NCBI RefSeq assembly: GCF_001905885.1
Contig: NZ_LIYH01000008.1
Location: 124,001 to 188,000, forward strand
Direction: 5' to 3'
Source: Streptomyces sp. CB03234
GTDB taxonomy: Bacteria > Actinomycetota > Actinomycetes > Streptomycetales > Streptomycetaceae
DNA: 64,000 nt
Position 1 is the first letter of the stretch; every line of letters begins with the position of its first letter. A model generated the notes under the pieces. It saw nothing but the letters and a program-made list of their open reading frames with translations, had not been told where the DNA came from and ran no database searches. The translations under genes were made by a program, and so were the position numbers. Of the stretch, positions 1-10,295 are shown in pieces.

Positions 1-95
1 ACGGTCGTGTCGATGGCGTCAGGGCTCCACAACTCGCGTGCCATCCAGTCCTCATCCGCTCGGGTGCCGTCAGGTGGGTCGTACGAGAGGCACAT
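1..95 (-). CDS. Possible partial small ORF at the window edge
   Basis: A short reading frame starts with ATG at 93-95 and runs leftward off the window. It begins MCLSYDPPDGTRADEDWM and stays open for all 31 visible codons. I do not recognise it. It would be the next gene downstream of the leftward gene that ends at 172. No clear Shine-Dalgarno sequence is visible before the ATG, so the real start, or the existence of the gene, is uncertain. Confidence 0.3.
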   Translation of the reverse strand, partial: MCLSYDPPDGTRADEDWMARELWSPDAIDTT

Positions 96-171
96 GCTAG
101 GGAGAGCGGGGGCGCCGGTATGAGGAATGGCCGTGGAAGCGGGGCCGAGTGGACGTCTTTCGGCCATCGTG

Positions 172-1341
172 TCAGCGCATGACACCTTCGCCGGTGTCGT
201 GCCAGCGTTCGAGCCGGCGTTGCAGCACCTGGAGCGCTCCGCGCTGCCGGCCGGGCACCCGTCGGCGCAGCGCGATCAGGGCCGGCGCGAGGGCGCGGGC
301 GGTGTCCGGGTCGCGGAGCTGTTCCCACTGGTGGTGGGCGCGGTCGACGGCGCCTTCCACCTCGGGGTCGTCCCGGGTCTGCTGCCGCGCCAGCCTGGCC
401 TCGGCGGCCACCATCCACAGCCGGCAGCTGGCCGCCGGGTCCCCGGCGAGGCGGGCGAGGTCGGCGCGTACCTCCAGCCAGTGGATGGCCTGGGGCGAGC
501 CGGAACCGTAGGTCCGGTGGGCGTGCTGCTCCCAGGCCGCGGCGGCGGCCGCCGCTTCACCGTGGCGGCCGGACGCGGCGGCGGCGAGGATCGACGGCAG
601 CGGATCGGTGCCGGGAGCGGGCCGGCCGGTGGCGCTCTCCTGGCGTGCGGAGGGTACGGGCGCGGGCGGGAAGCCGGCGGCGAACACCAGCGCGGCGTGC
701 GGAGCGCTCTGCGCGGGGGCCTGCGCGGCGGCCTGGGCGGCGGCCTGTTCGTGCAGGGCGGCGAGCGGGGGGCGCGCCCCGCTGCGCCAGATGGCGGCGC
801 ACGCCTTGAGGTAGTCCGGGCTCGCGATCGTACGGCGCCCGGGTGAGGGGACGACGCGGCCGTACACGCGTACTCCGTGGCAGAGCGTGAGCAGGCCCCC
901 GTCCGTGGCGAGTTGCTGCCAGGTCGGGTCGTCGGCGACCAGGTCGAGGACGACCGTGGTCGTGCCGGGGCGGCGGAGCCTGAGCTCACCGGCGATCCAG
1001 TGCCAGGGCAGGGCGGTGTAGCGGAGGGTGGCGGGTGACGTACGGGCCAGGGCCAGGTGCGGGAGGCGCTGCCGGTGGTCGAGGTGGAGCTGCCCGGCGA
1101 TGTAGAGCGAGAGCGGGCCAGGCGCGGCGACGGCGGCGCGGAGCCGGGTGAGCACGGCCTGCGGGTCGAGCGGGTCCGCCAGCTCGACCAGTGTCGCGGC
1201 CGCCGTGCCGGTCAGCGCGCCCGGGGGTACGGCGGCGAGCGCGGGAAGCACGCCCACCGCGTCGATCAGCCGCCCCTTGCCGACGGGGGCGGCCGCCAGC
1301 AGCAGCGCCGTCCCGGCCGCGTCCTCCGTGTCGATCACCAC
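172..1341 (-). CDS. Hypothetical protein, TPR-like C-terminal half
   Basis: This encodes 389 residues from a GTG start. I do not recognise a named family. The N-terminal half (about 1-190) looks like a compact alpha/beta domain, and the motif RYTALPWHWIAGELRLRR recalls the catalytically inactive caspase-like modules of Streptomyces regulatory proteins; this is only a resemblance. An Ala/Gln/Pro-rich linker (about 195-250) follows. The C-terminal part is helical with TPR-like spacing (GRHGEAAAAAAAWEQHAHRTYG). It lies 18 bp downstream of the metallophosphoesterase gene on the same strand, so they are probably co-transcribed. No signal peptide or membrane segment is seen. It is a confident gene of unknown function. 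Confidence 0.7.
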   Translation of the reverse strand: MVIDTEDAAGTALLLAAAPVGKGRLIDAVGVLPALAAVPPGALTGTAAATLVELADPLDPQAVLTRLRAAVAAPGPLSLYIAGQLHLDHRQRLPHLALARTSPATLRYTALPWHWIAGELRLRRPGTTTVVLDLVADDPTWQQLATDGGLLTLCHGVRVYGRVVPSPGRRTIASPDYLKACAAIWRSGARPPLAALHEQAAAQAAAQAPAQSAPHAALVFAAGFPPAPVPSARQESATGRPAPGTDPLPSILAAAASGRHGEAAAAAAAWEQHAHRTYGSGSPQAIHWLEVRADLARLAGDPAASCRLWMVAAEARLARQQTRDDPEVEGAVDRAHHQWEQLRDPDTARALAPALIALRRRVPGRQRGALQVLQRRLERWHDTGEGVMR

Positions 1342-1359
1342 ACCAGAACCGTATCCGCT

Positions 1360-1902
1360 CTAGTGGGGGGCGGGCGGCACCGGGTGGCGGGGAGGGAGGC
1401 GGTGGAGGCGGACCTCGGCGAGCCGGCCGCCGGTGACGAACGCGGTCATGTACGTGCAGTACGGCTGGCGGCGGCGGTCGGTGGGCGAGCCGGGGTTGAG
1501 CAGCCGGAGGCCGCCGGGTGCCGTGCTGTCCCAGGGGATGTGGCTGTGCCCGAACACCAGGACGTCCAGGTCGGGGAACCGCTCTTCGCACCGGCGTTCG
1601 CGGCCTTGCGCGGGGCCCGTCTCGTGGACGATCCCGAACCGCACGCCGCCCAGTTCGGCGCGGGCCACTTCGGGCAGCCGGGCGCGCAGCTCGGGGCCGT
1701 CGTTGTTGCCGTGGACGCCCAGCAGCCGGGTGGCGCGGGACTCCAGCAGGTCGAGTGTCGCTACGTCCACCCAGTCGCCGGCGTGCAGCACCACGTCGGC
1801 GGCCTCGATGCCCGCCAGCAGCTCGGCGGGCAGTCGCCTGGCGCGTTTGGGCAGGTGGGTGTCGGAGGTCAGGAGCAGTCGCAGGTCGTGGGTCGCCTTC
1901 AC
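1360..1902 (-). CDS. Metallophosphoesterase, YfcE/MJ0936-like
   Basis: This 180-residue protein carries the calcineurin-like phosphoesterase metal-binding signature in order: D-x-H in LLLTSDTHLPKR (D14, H16), GD in VVLHAGDW, GNND in VHGNNDGPE, a His in FGIVHETG and GHSH in VLVFGHSHIP. Length and motif order fit the small YfcE/MJ0936-type bacterial phosphodiesterases, which are dimetal cytosolic enzymes; the substrate cannot be read from sequence. The gene lies 3 bp after the carboxylase epsilon-like gene and 18 bp before the next leftward gene, indicating an operon. Most family members are 150-190 residues, so it looks complete. Confidence 0.9.
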   Translation of the reverse strand: MKATHDLRLLLTSDTHLPKRARRLPAELLAGIEAADVVLHAGDWVDVATLDLLESRATRLLGVHGNNDGPELRARLPEVARAELGGVRFGIVHETGPAQGRERRCEERFPDLDVLVFGHSHIPWDSTAPGGLRLLNPGSPTDRRRQPYCTYMTAFVTGGRLAEVRLHRLPPRHPVPPAPH

Positions 1903-1905
1903 CCC

Positions 1906-2160
1906 TCAATGGTGCCGGGGCGGGAGGCCGAGGCGGGCGCGCCACGATCCGGGGGGCGGGTGGGCCAGCCAGCCGCGGTCCCAGTCCGCGCGGCGTGGTG
2001 CCGTACCGCCTCCGGGCCGCTCCGCCGACGCGGTCCGGCACGCGAGTGCGGTCAGTACGGTGGTGAGGGCGGCGACTTCGGTGGCGGTCGGGCGGCCGTG
2101 AACGATACGGAAGTGGAGGGGCACTCCCTCATGGTCGGCCGCCTCGTCTTCCCGGGGCAT
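1906..2160 (-). CDS. Acyl-CoA carboxylase epsilon subunit-like protein
   Basis: This 84-residue protein starts at ATG 2158-2160, preceded by a strong GGGGGAG ribosome site. The core FRIVHGRPTATEVAALTTVL and the end WDRGWLAHPPPGSWRARLGL match the small epsilon subunit (AccE/PccE) of actinobacterial acyl-CoA carboxylases: a VxxG-x-P-(T/D)-x-EE/VAAL helix followed by a Trp-rich tail. Epsilon proteins stimulate the alpha-beta carboxylase core that makes malonyl- or methylmalonyl-CoA. No alpha or beta subunit gene is present here, which is unusual. The gene is divergent from rppA, whose product consumes malonyl-CoA, so a supply role is tempting but only inferred. Confidence 0.7.
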   Translation of the reverse strand: MPREDEAADHEGVPLHFRIVHGRPTATEVAALTTVLTALACRTASAERPGGGTAPRRADWDRGWLAHPPPGSWRARLGLPPRHH

Positions 2161-2306
2161 CCACTGCTCCCCCGTTCGGGCGAACGGGGGAGGACACCTG
2201 CCCGTGTTCCGGCGGTGGTGGAACGGCCGACCGCGCCGGGCCATGTACTCCGTGCGGGTGAACCGACGCCCGCCGGTTCGCCGCCCATGGTTGCGCCGCC
2301 CGGTCG

Positions 2307-2328
2307 GCGGACGCCCGCGGGCGTCCGC
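2307..2328. promoter_or_regulatory. 22-bp perfect palindrome in the carboxylase/rppA divergent region
   Basis: A perfect 22-bp inverted repeat with arms GCGGACGCCCG / CGGGCGTCCGC and no spacer lies about 125 bp upstream of the rppA start and about 150 bp upstream of the leftward epsilon-like gene. Its place between divergent genes suggests an operator for one or both. It could alternatively form a cruciform or RNA hairpin. A TTGACG hexamer at 2365-2370 is the only -35-like element I see nearer rppA, with no convincing -10. Confidence 0.4.
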
Positions 2329-2454
2329 GGTGAGCCCGGCCCCGAGGGGTGCCGCGTCACCGGTTTGACGTAACAGGACGTGTTTTCCTCGACGCGCGCG
2401 ACGATCGCCGGTCCCGGATCCTTTGAGTGCAAACGCGACGAAAGGGCTTACGTC

Positions 2455-3588
2455 ATGGCCACGTTGTGCAGACCCGCGGTCTCCGTCCCCGAGCACGTGA
2501 TCACCATGGAGCAGACGCTCGATCTGGCGCGGACCATCCACGCGGACCACCCCCAGCTGCAACTCGCCCTGCGGCTGATGGAGAACACCGGCGTACGCAA
2601 GCGGCACCTGCTGCGGCCGATCGAGGAGACGCTCCGGCACGACGGCTTCGAGATACGCAATCAGATTTACGAGGCCGAGGCCAAGGCCCGGGTGCCCGCC
2701 GTCATCAACCAGGCTCTGGAGGACGCGGAACTCACCGCCGCGGACATCGACGTGATCATCTACGTCTCGTGCACGGGCTTCATGATGCCGTCGCTCACGG
2801 CGTGGCTGATCAACACCATGGGCTTCCGCAGCGACACCCGTCAGGTCCCCATCGCCCAGCTCGGCTGCGCGGCGGGTGGCGCGGCGATCAACCGGGCGCA
2901 CGACTTCTGCACCGCCTACCCGGAGGCGAACGCGCTCATCGTGGCGTGCGAGTTCTGCTCGCTGTGCTACCAGCCGACCGACCTCGGCGTCGGCAACCTG
3001 CTGTCCAACGGGCTGTTCGGCGACGGTCTCGCGGCCGCGGTGGTGCGGGGCCAGGGCGGTACGGGAGTGACGCTGGAGCGCAACGGCTCGTACCTGGTGC
3101 CCGAGACGGAGGACTGGATCGCGTACGACGTACGCGCCACCGGCTTCCACTTCAAGCTCGACAAGCGGGTGCCGGGCACCATGGAGCCGCTGGCTCCGGC
3201 CCTCAAGGAGCTGGCGGGGCAGCACGGCTGGGACGCCTCCGACCTGGACTTCTACATCATCCACGCGGGCGGTCCGAGGATCCTGGACGACCTGAGCAAG
3301 TTCCTGGGCGTGCCGTCGGAGGCGTTCCGCTTCAGCCGGGCGACGCTGACCGAGTACGGGAACATCGCCAGCGCCGTCGTCCTGGACGCGCTGCGGCGGC
3401 TGTTCGACGAGGGAAGCGCGCACCACACCGCGCGCGGCCTGCTCGCGGGTTTCGGACCGGGCATCACGGCCGAGATGTCACTGGGCCGCTGGACCATCGC
3501 CGACCGCGTACCCGAACGCGTCACCGCCCGCGTGCTCAAGGACGTACCCGACCGTGCTCTGGTGGAGGAGCCGACCCGTGTTGGATGA
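2455..3588 (+). CDS. rppA: 1,3,6,8-tetrahydroxynaphthalene synthase (type III PKS)
   Basis: The 377-residue protein is a type III polyketide synthase closely matching Streptomyces RppA, which condenses five malonyl-CoA units into 1,3,6,8-tetrahydroxynaphthalene (THN). The thiolase-fold catalytic triad falls at exactly the RppA positions: Cys138 in AQLGCAAGG, His270 in FYIIHAGGP and Asn303 in TEYGNIASA. The GFG-like segment near the end is LLAGFGPGIT. The chosen ATG (2455) follows AAAGGG; an earlier in-frame start at 2380 would add residues not typical of the family. It overlaps the downstream P450 gene. THN is the precursor of flaviolin and polymerised brown pigment, as in S. griseus and S. 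coelicolor. Confidence 0.97.
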   Translation: MATLCRPAVSVPEHVITMEQTLDLARTIHADHPQLQLALRLMENTGVRKRHLLRPIEETLRHDGFEIRNQIYEAEAKARVPAVINQALEDAELTAADIDVIIYVSCTGFMMPSLTAWLINTMGFRSDTRQVPIAQLGCAAGGAAINRAHDFCTAYPEANALIVACEFCSLCYQPTDLGVGNLLSNGLFGDGLAAAVVRGQGGTGVTLERNGSYLVPETEDWIAYDVRATGFHFKLDKRVPGTMEPLAPALKELAGQHGWDASDLDFYIIHAGGPRILDDLSKFLGVPSEAFRFSRATLTEYGNIASAVVLDALRRLFDEGSAHHTARGLLAGFGPGITAEMSLGRWTIADRVPERVTARVLKDVPDRALVEEPTRVG

Positions 3589-4813
3589 GACGACGACCAC
3601 CGCCCCACTGCCGCCCGTACGCCACTGGCCCGCGCTCGACCTGTTCGGGGTGGATTTCGACCCGGTGCTCGCGGAGCTGATGCGCGAGGGCCCGGTCAGC
3701 CGGATCAAGCTGCCCAACGGCGAGGGCTGGGCGTGGCTCGTGACGCGCTACGACGACGTCAGGGCGGTGACGAACGACCCGCGTTTCAGCCGGAAGCTGG
3801 TCGTGGAGAACGACGTCACCCGCCTCGCGCCGCACTTCATCCCGGTCGACGGGGCGGTCGGGTTCGAGGATCCGCCCGACCACACGCGACTGCGCCGGGC
3901 GGTGGCGCCCGCGTTCACCACGCGGGGTGTGGAGCGGCTGCGCGACCGGGCCCGGCAGCTGCTGGAGGAGCTGGTCGACGAGGTGCTGACCGACGGCCCG
4001 CCGGCCGACTTCACCGAGCGGCTGCTGGGTCCGTTCCCGCTGGCCGTGGTGTGCGAGCTGATGGGCGTGCCCGCGATCGACCGGCCGCGGATGCACGAGT
4101 GGACGAACCTGATCCTGTCCTCCGCGCACGGTGTCGAGCGCAGCCAGCGGGCGAAGGAGGACATGTGCGCCTACTTCGCCGACCTGCTGAGCCAGCCGCG
4201 TGACGGTGACGGCGGCGACGGCACCGACGAGGAGAGCGTCATCGGGCTGCTGGGGACGGCCGTGGCCAACGGTGAGATCACGCCGTCGGAGGCGGTGGGG
4301 CTGGCGCTGCTGATCCAGATCGGCGGCGAGGCGGTCACCAACAACTGCGGCAACATGCTCTTCATCCTGCTCACCCGCCCCGAGCTCATGGCGCGGCTGC
4401 GCGCCGAGCCGGCCGTCCGCCCGCGCGCCATCGACGAGCTGCTGCGCTACATCCCGCACCGCAGCGCGGTCGGCCTGTCCCGGATCGCCCTGGAGGACGT
4501 GACGGTGGCGGGGGTACGGATCCGGGCCGGTGAGCCGGTCTACGTCTCGTACCTGGCGGCGAACCGGGATCCGGACGTGTTCCCCCACCCGGAGACGCTG
4601 GACTTCGACCGGAGCCCCAACCCGCATGTGGCGTTCGGGTACGGGCCGCACTTCTGCGTGGGCGCGATGCTCGCCCGGATGGAGTCCGAACTCCTGGTGG
4701 ACGCCTTCGCGGACCGGTTCCCCGGCCTGCGCCTCGCCGTCCCGGTCCACGCGGTCCCCTTCCGCCGCGGCGCACTCATCCGCGGGCCGCAGTCCCTTCC
4801 GGTGACCTGGTGA
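3578..4813 (+). CDS. Cytochrome P450, CYP158A-type (biflaviolin synthase-like)
   Basis: This 411-residue P450 is read from GTG 3578, which overlaps the rppA stop by 11 bp and follows GGAGGAG. The haem loop FGYGPHFCVGAMLAR places the thiolate Cys near residue 359, and the K-helix ExxR is in AIDELLRYIP. The I-helix reads QIGGEAVTNN, with Ala where most P450s have the proton-relay Thr; CYP158A2 shows the same substitution. CYP158A enzymes couple flaviolin units oxidatively to bi- and triflaviolin, and the place directly after rppA is as in other Streptomyces. A soluble redox partner must come from elsewhere, as none is encoded here. Regiochemistry cannot be predicted. Confidence 0.93.
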   Translation: MLDETTTTAPLPPVRHWPALDLFGVDFDPVLAELMREGPVSRIKLPNGEGWAWLVTRYDDVRAVTNDPRFSRKLVVENDVTRLAPHFIPVDGAVGFEDPPDHTRLRRAVAPAFTTRGVERLRDRARQLLEELVDEVLTDGPPADFTERLLGPFPLAVVCELMGVPAIDRPRMHEWTNLILSSAHGVERSQRAKEDMCAYFADLLSQPRDGDGGDGTDEESVIGLLGTAVANGEITPSEAVGLALLIQIGGEAVTNNCGNMLFILLTRPELMARLRAEPAVRPRAIDELLRYIPHRSAVGLSRIALEDVTVAGVRIRAGEPVYVSYLAANRDPDVFPHPETLDFDRSPNPHVAFGYGPHFCVGAMLARMESELLVDAFADRFPGLRLAVPVHAVPFRRGALIRGPQSLPVTW

Positions 4814-5382
4814 CCGCGCATCAGGGGGCGCCGGCCTCGCTGCTGGCCGACGCCCCCGACGGGCTGCTGGTGCCGAAGGGCCACGGCCGTACGCTGCGGT
4901 CGCCGGCCCAGGAGGTCACCTTCAAGGTGACGGGTGAGCACTCCCGGGCGGCGTCGAGTTTCGAGGTGGTGGTGAAGCCCGGTTTCGACGTGGGCGCCCA
5001 TGTGCACGCCCGGAGCGAGGAGCTGTTCTACATCCTGGAGGGTGAGCTGGACGTCCTGGCGTTCGAGCCGCGGGTGCGGACGGCCGAGGACTGGCGGCAC
5101 TGGGAGTCGCCGTCCGGGCGGCGTACGGTCCGGGCGACACCGGGCACGGTGATCGTGGTCCCGCCGGGCTGTCCGCACGCCTTCGCCAACCGTACGGACA
5201 GGCCCGCCAGGATGTTCTTCCAGGCGTCCCCGCCTCCGGACCACGAGCGGTACTTCGAGGAGCTCATCGAGATCCTCGACCGGGGCGGGCCCCCGGACCA
5301 CGCGGCGATCGCCGCGCTGCGCGCACGCTACGACATCGAGCAGATCACGCCGCTGCGGCACGACGCGCACCGGGAGCCGTGA
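4810..5382 (+). CDS. Cupin-domain quinone-forming monooxygenase-like protein
   Basis: This 190-residue single-domain cupin starts at GTG 4810, overlapping the P450 stop by 4 bp (GTGA), so the two are translationally coupled. The metal-site motif is visible as GAHVHARSEELFYILEGEL (H64, H66, E70), with the second-motif His at about 123 in PPGCPHAFANRT. A related cupin, MomA of S. antibioticus, oxidises THN to the quinone flaviolin, and this gene occupies the same third position of the rppA-P450-cupin cassette. The inferred order is therefore THN, then flaviolin (this protein), then coupling by the P450. Assignment to the MomA family is by context and motif, not by alignment. Confidence 0.8.
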   Translation: MTAHQGAPASLLADAPDGLLVPKGHGRTLRSPAQEVTFKVTGEHSRAASSFEVVVKPGFDVGAHVHARSEELFYILEGELDVLAFEPRVRTAEDWRHWESPSGRRTVRATPGTVIVVPPGCPHAFANRTDRPARMFFQASPPPDHERYFEELIEILDRGGPPDHAAIAALRARYDIEQITPLRHDAHREP

Positions 5383-5425
5383 GCGCCGGGGCGCCTCACG
5401 CGGCTCCCGGCGCTCGTGGCGTACG

Positions 5426-5477
5426 CCCGCGAGTCGTCGCGCGTGGCGTTACGCGCCCGCGAGGCGTCGCGCGTGGC
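5426..5477. repeat. Imperfect 22-bp direct repeat with 30-bp period
   Basis: Two copies of CCCGCGAG(T/G)CGTCGCGCGTGGC occupy 5426-5447 and 5456-5477, and a partial third copy (GTCGCGCGTGGC) lies near 5503-5514. They fall in the 148-bp space between the convergent cupin and catalase genes. They look like a small local duplication and have no coding role that I can see. Confidence 0.55.
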
Positions 5478-5481
5478 CTCG

Positions 5482-5497
5482 CGCCCCCCGGGGGGCG
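5482..5497. terminator. GC palindrome between convergent cupin and catalase genes
   Basis: The 16-bp palindrome CGCCCCCCGGGGGGCG lies 100 bp after the cupin stop and 34 bp after the catalase stop. It could fold in RNA from either strand and is the best candidate for a bidirectional terminator here. There is no U-run, which is normal for Streptomyces terminators, and the very short loop weakens the call. Confidence 0.4.
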
Positions 5498-5530
5498 TCG
5501 GCGTCGCGCGTGGCCGACGCGGGCGCGGCC

Positions 5531-7807
<2,277 letters not shown>

Positions 7808-7990
7808 CGTTTCCTCCGTGCTCTGGGACAGGGACTCCACAGCCATGACCGCCACGGGATGGGCCAAAACGGAAGGGCCCGAGACATCCGCCCATCGGCA
7901 CACGGTGGTCATGGCTGCGCAGGTACCCCCATGTCGTTGAGGGAAGCACGGACTTTGGTCATGCGTTCGAACGGCAGATGGCCCCGGTCG

Positions 7991-9283
7991 TCAGCGGTCC
8001 AGTTCCTTGTGGGCGGTCTCGGGCAGCCGCAGGTATACGGCGGCGGACACCAGGCACAGGACTGACACGTACCAGGGGAACAGCCCCGGATGGCCCACCT
8101 CCTTGAAGAGGGTGCCCACGTAGGGCGCCGTTCCGCCGAAGAGGGCCACGGTGAGCGAGTACGGGAATCCGATGCCGGCGGCGCGTACGCGCGCGGGGAA
8201 GATCTCCGCGTTGACGGCGGCCGAGATCGAGGTGAACCCGGTGAGCAGGACCATGCCGGCGCACTGGACCAGCAGCAGCGAGCCGAAGGAGTCGCCGATC
8301 GAGCGCAGCAGGACCACGCTGAGCAGGGCGAAGCCGACACCGAAGAAGAGGAGCAGCGGCTTGCGGCCGTAGCGGTCCGACAGCAGACCGCCCAGCGGCT
8401 GGAGCAGCGCGAAGAAGCCGAGCGAGAGGGTACCGGCGAGCAGCGCGTCGGCCTTGTCGACACCGGCGTTGAGTTCGGCGTACGTGGGCAGGTAGGAGGT
8501 CCAGGTGTAGTACGCGATGGTGCCGCCGGCCGTGATGCCGCAGATCAGCAGCGATTCGCGCGGGTGGCGGCGCAGTGCGTCGAAGAGCCCGGGGCGGGGC
8601 TCGTCGGCGCGGGCGGGGGTGTGCTGGAGGGTTTCCTCGGCGCCGCGCCGGATCCAGAAGCCGACGAGGCTGAGGACGGCTCCCAGGAGGAACGGGACGC
8701 GCCAGCCCCAGCCGTCCATCTGCCGCTCGCCGAGGCCGCTGACGAGGGCGGCGGCGATCCCGGAGGCGGCGAGCTGGCCGATGGTGGTGGAGACGTACTG
8801 GAAGCTGGAGAACAGGCCGCGTCTGCCGGGCCCGGCGGACTCCACGAGGAAGGTGGTGGAGGCGGCGAACTCACCGCCCACGGAGAGGCCTTGCAGGAGC
8901 CGTGCGACGACCAGCACCACCGGGGCGAGGACGCCGGCGGCGGCGTACGTCGGCGTCAGGCCGACCAGGAGGCTGCTGCCGCCCATCAGGAGGATGGTGA
9001 AGGTCAGCGCGGCGCGCCGGCCGTGCCGGTCGGCGACCGCGCCCATGAGCAGCCCGCCGACGGGCCGCATGAAGAAGCCGACCGCGAAGACGGCGAAGGT
9101 GGACAGCAGGGGGACGAGCGAGTTTCCGGAGCCCTTGGGGAAGATCTGGCCGGCGATGTAGGTGGCGAGGAAGGTGTAGGCGTACCAGTCGTACCACTCG
9201 ACGGCGTTGCCCACGGAGGCGGCGAGCAGTTGCCGGGCGGGGCGGCGGGCCGGGGCTAATGTCTGTGTCATGATCACGGCCAT
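7991..9283 (-). CDS. MFS transporter, metabolite:H+ symporter (MHS) family
   Basis: About 430 residues with twelve predicted membrane helices. The N-terminal signature AASVGNAVEWYDWYAYTFLA and the loop MGAVADRHGRRAAL between helices 2 and 3, repeated as LSDRYGRKPLLL in the second half, identify the MHS branch (KgtP, ShiA, ProP). These import dicarboxylates, shikimate or compatible solutes with protons; the substrate is not predictable. I chose ATG 9281-9283, preceded by GCGGGG; ATG 9271 is possible but has no ribosome site. It lies 183 bp after the catalase start on the same strand, and is probably a separate transcription unit. Confidence 0.88.
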   Translation of the reverse strand: MAVIMTQTLAPARRPARQLLAASVGNAVEWYDWYAYTFLATYIAGQIFPKGSGNSLVPLLSTFAVFAVGFFMRPVGGLLMGAVADRHGRRAALTFTILLMGGSSLLVGLTPTYAAAGVLAPVVLVVARLLQGLSVGGEFAASTTFLVESAGPGRRGLFSSFQYVSTTIGQLAASGIAAALVSGLGERQMDGWGWRVPFLLGAVLSLVGFWIRRGAEETLQHTPARADEPRPGLFDALRRHPRESLLICGITAGGTIAYYTWTSYLPTYAELNAGVDKADALLAGTLSLGFFALLQPLGGLLSDRYGRKPLLLFFGVGFALLSVVLLRSIGDSFGSLLLVQCAGMVLLTGFTSISAAVNAEIFPARVRAAGIGFPYSLTVALFGGTAPYVGTLFKEVGHPGLFPWYVSVLCLVSAAVYLRLPETAHKELDR

Positions 9284-9433
9284 CCCCGCGTCGGCCGCCC
9301 CGCACACGTGCGTGGTGTGACGTCTTCGTGTCGGCGGGCGCGGGGGCGACCGGCGCCGGCGGGCGCGTCAGGCACCGGAAAGGCCCCGGCGCCAGGGGCG
9401 TCGGGGCCTTCCGGGTCGAGCGTGTCGGCTCAG

Positions 9434-9901
9434 TCACTCCATGGCGGGGCCGGGGCCACCGCGGCCGCGGGTGCGACCGGATCGGCGTTCGGCCATCGCC
9501 GCCGCGGCCATGGCCAGGCCGAGCAGCAGAGCCACGGCGCCGACGATGACGTTGTTGACCACGGTGCGGGTCGTGTCGACGTTCCCGGCGACGACCCAGG
9601 GAGAGACGATCGTCCATGCGCCGATGGCGCACGCGGCCCAGGCCATGGCGTGGGTCCGCTCGTACGCCGAGGTGAACCCGCCCATGCACAGGGCGTAGGC
9701 GACACCGGTGATCAGGTTGCAGACGGCCAGAGCCGTCAGGCCGCTGAAGCCGGCGATCCATGGCGAGGCCGCCAGGTAGAGACCCGTGAGAAGGCCGAGG
9801 GTCTCGATCGCCTGGCCACGGGGGGTGCTGGTCGCCCGTTCGAACCGAGAGCGCATCTCGGCCAGATCGGGGTGTTGCTCGATGCTCGGGTGGGTGGTCA
9901 T
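9434..9901 (-). CDS. SPW repeat membrane protein
   Basis: The 155-residue protein has four predicted membrane helices arranged as two repeats, each containing the S-P-W motif: LYLAASPWIAGF and WTIVSPWVVAG. This is the SPW-repeat family of actinobacterial membrane proteins of unknown function. A charged cytosolic N-terminus of about 45 residues precedes the first helix. ATG 9901 is preceded by GGAGG at a 13-bp spacing. It lies alone between the MHS transporter and the rightward small secreted gene. Confidence 0.85.
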   Translation of the reverse strand: MTTHPSIEQHPDLAEMRSRFERATSTPRGQAIETLGLLTGLYLAASPWIAGFSGLTALAVCNLITGVAYALCMGGFTSAYERTHAMAWAACAIGAWTIVSPWVVAGNVDTTRTVVNNVIVGAVALLLGLAMAAAAMAERRSGRTRGRGGPGPAME

Positions 9902-10094
9902 TGCGGGCCCGCCTCCTGTGGAAGACTTTATCTGCCCTTTATCCCCCATATAACTCCTTTGACGGCATTCCGGTCAACAGGAGGGCGAGGGGGCCGCGTC
10001 ATAGTGACGCGAACACCGCCCGACACTTCTCCGACGCGGATTCGTTGATCATCAGGACCCCTTGACCACGACGTAACGAAACGAGAGGGCAAGC

Positions 10095-10295
10095 ATGAAC
10101 TTCCGTGCCACCGCCATGGCCGCGGCCACCGGCGTCCTGCTCACCGCCGGTGCCGCGACCGCCCAGGCCGCCGAGCGCGAGGCCGCTCCCGGCGCCGGTT
10201 CCGGCACCGGGAGCGACAGCGTCGCGATCGTCAAGAACGACCGGCTGACGCCCGCGTCCGTCGTCGACTACGTGCTGGACACCGACGACGCCTGA
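10095..10295 (+). CDS. Small secreted hypothetical protein
   Basis: This 66-residue gene has a good ribosome site (GAGAGGGCAAGC before ATG 10095). The first 26 residues form a classical Sec signal peptide ending AATAQA-AERE, and the exported remainder is only about 40 residues (GTGSDSVAIVKNDRLTPASV). No Cys is present, so it is not a lipoprotein. The last 28 bp overlap the 3' end of the convergent SulP gene. Function is unknown. Confidence 0.65.
   Translation: MNFRATAMAAATGVLLTAGAATAQAAEREAAPGAGSGTGSDSVAIVKNDRLTPASVVDYVLDTDDA

Noticed and set aside
2161..3426. Leftward frame that would extend the carboxylase epsilon-like protein to 506 residues
   Set aside because: It runs antisense through the rppA coding region. 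The strong ribosome site at ATG 2160 and the family length of about 80 residues fix the start.
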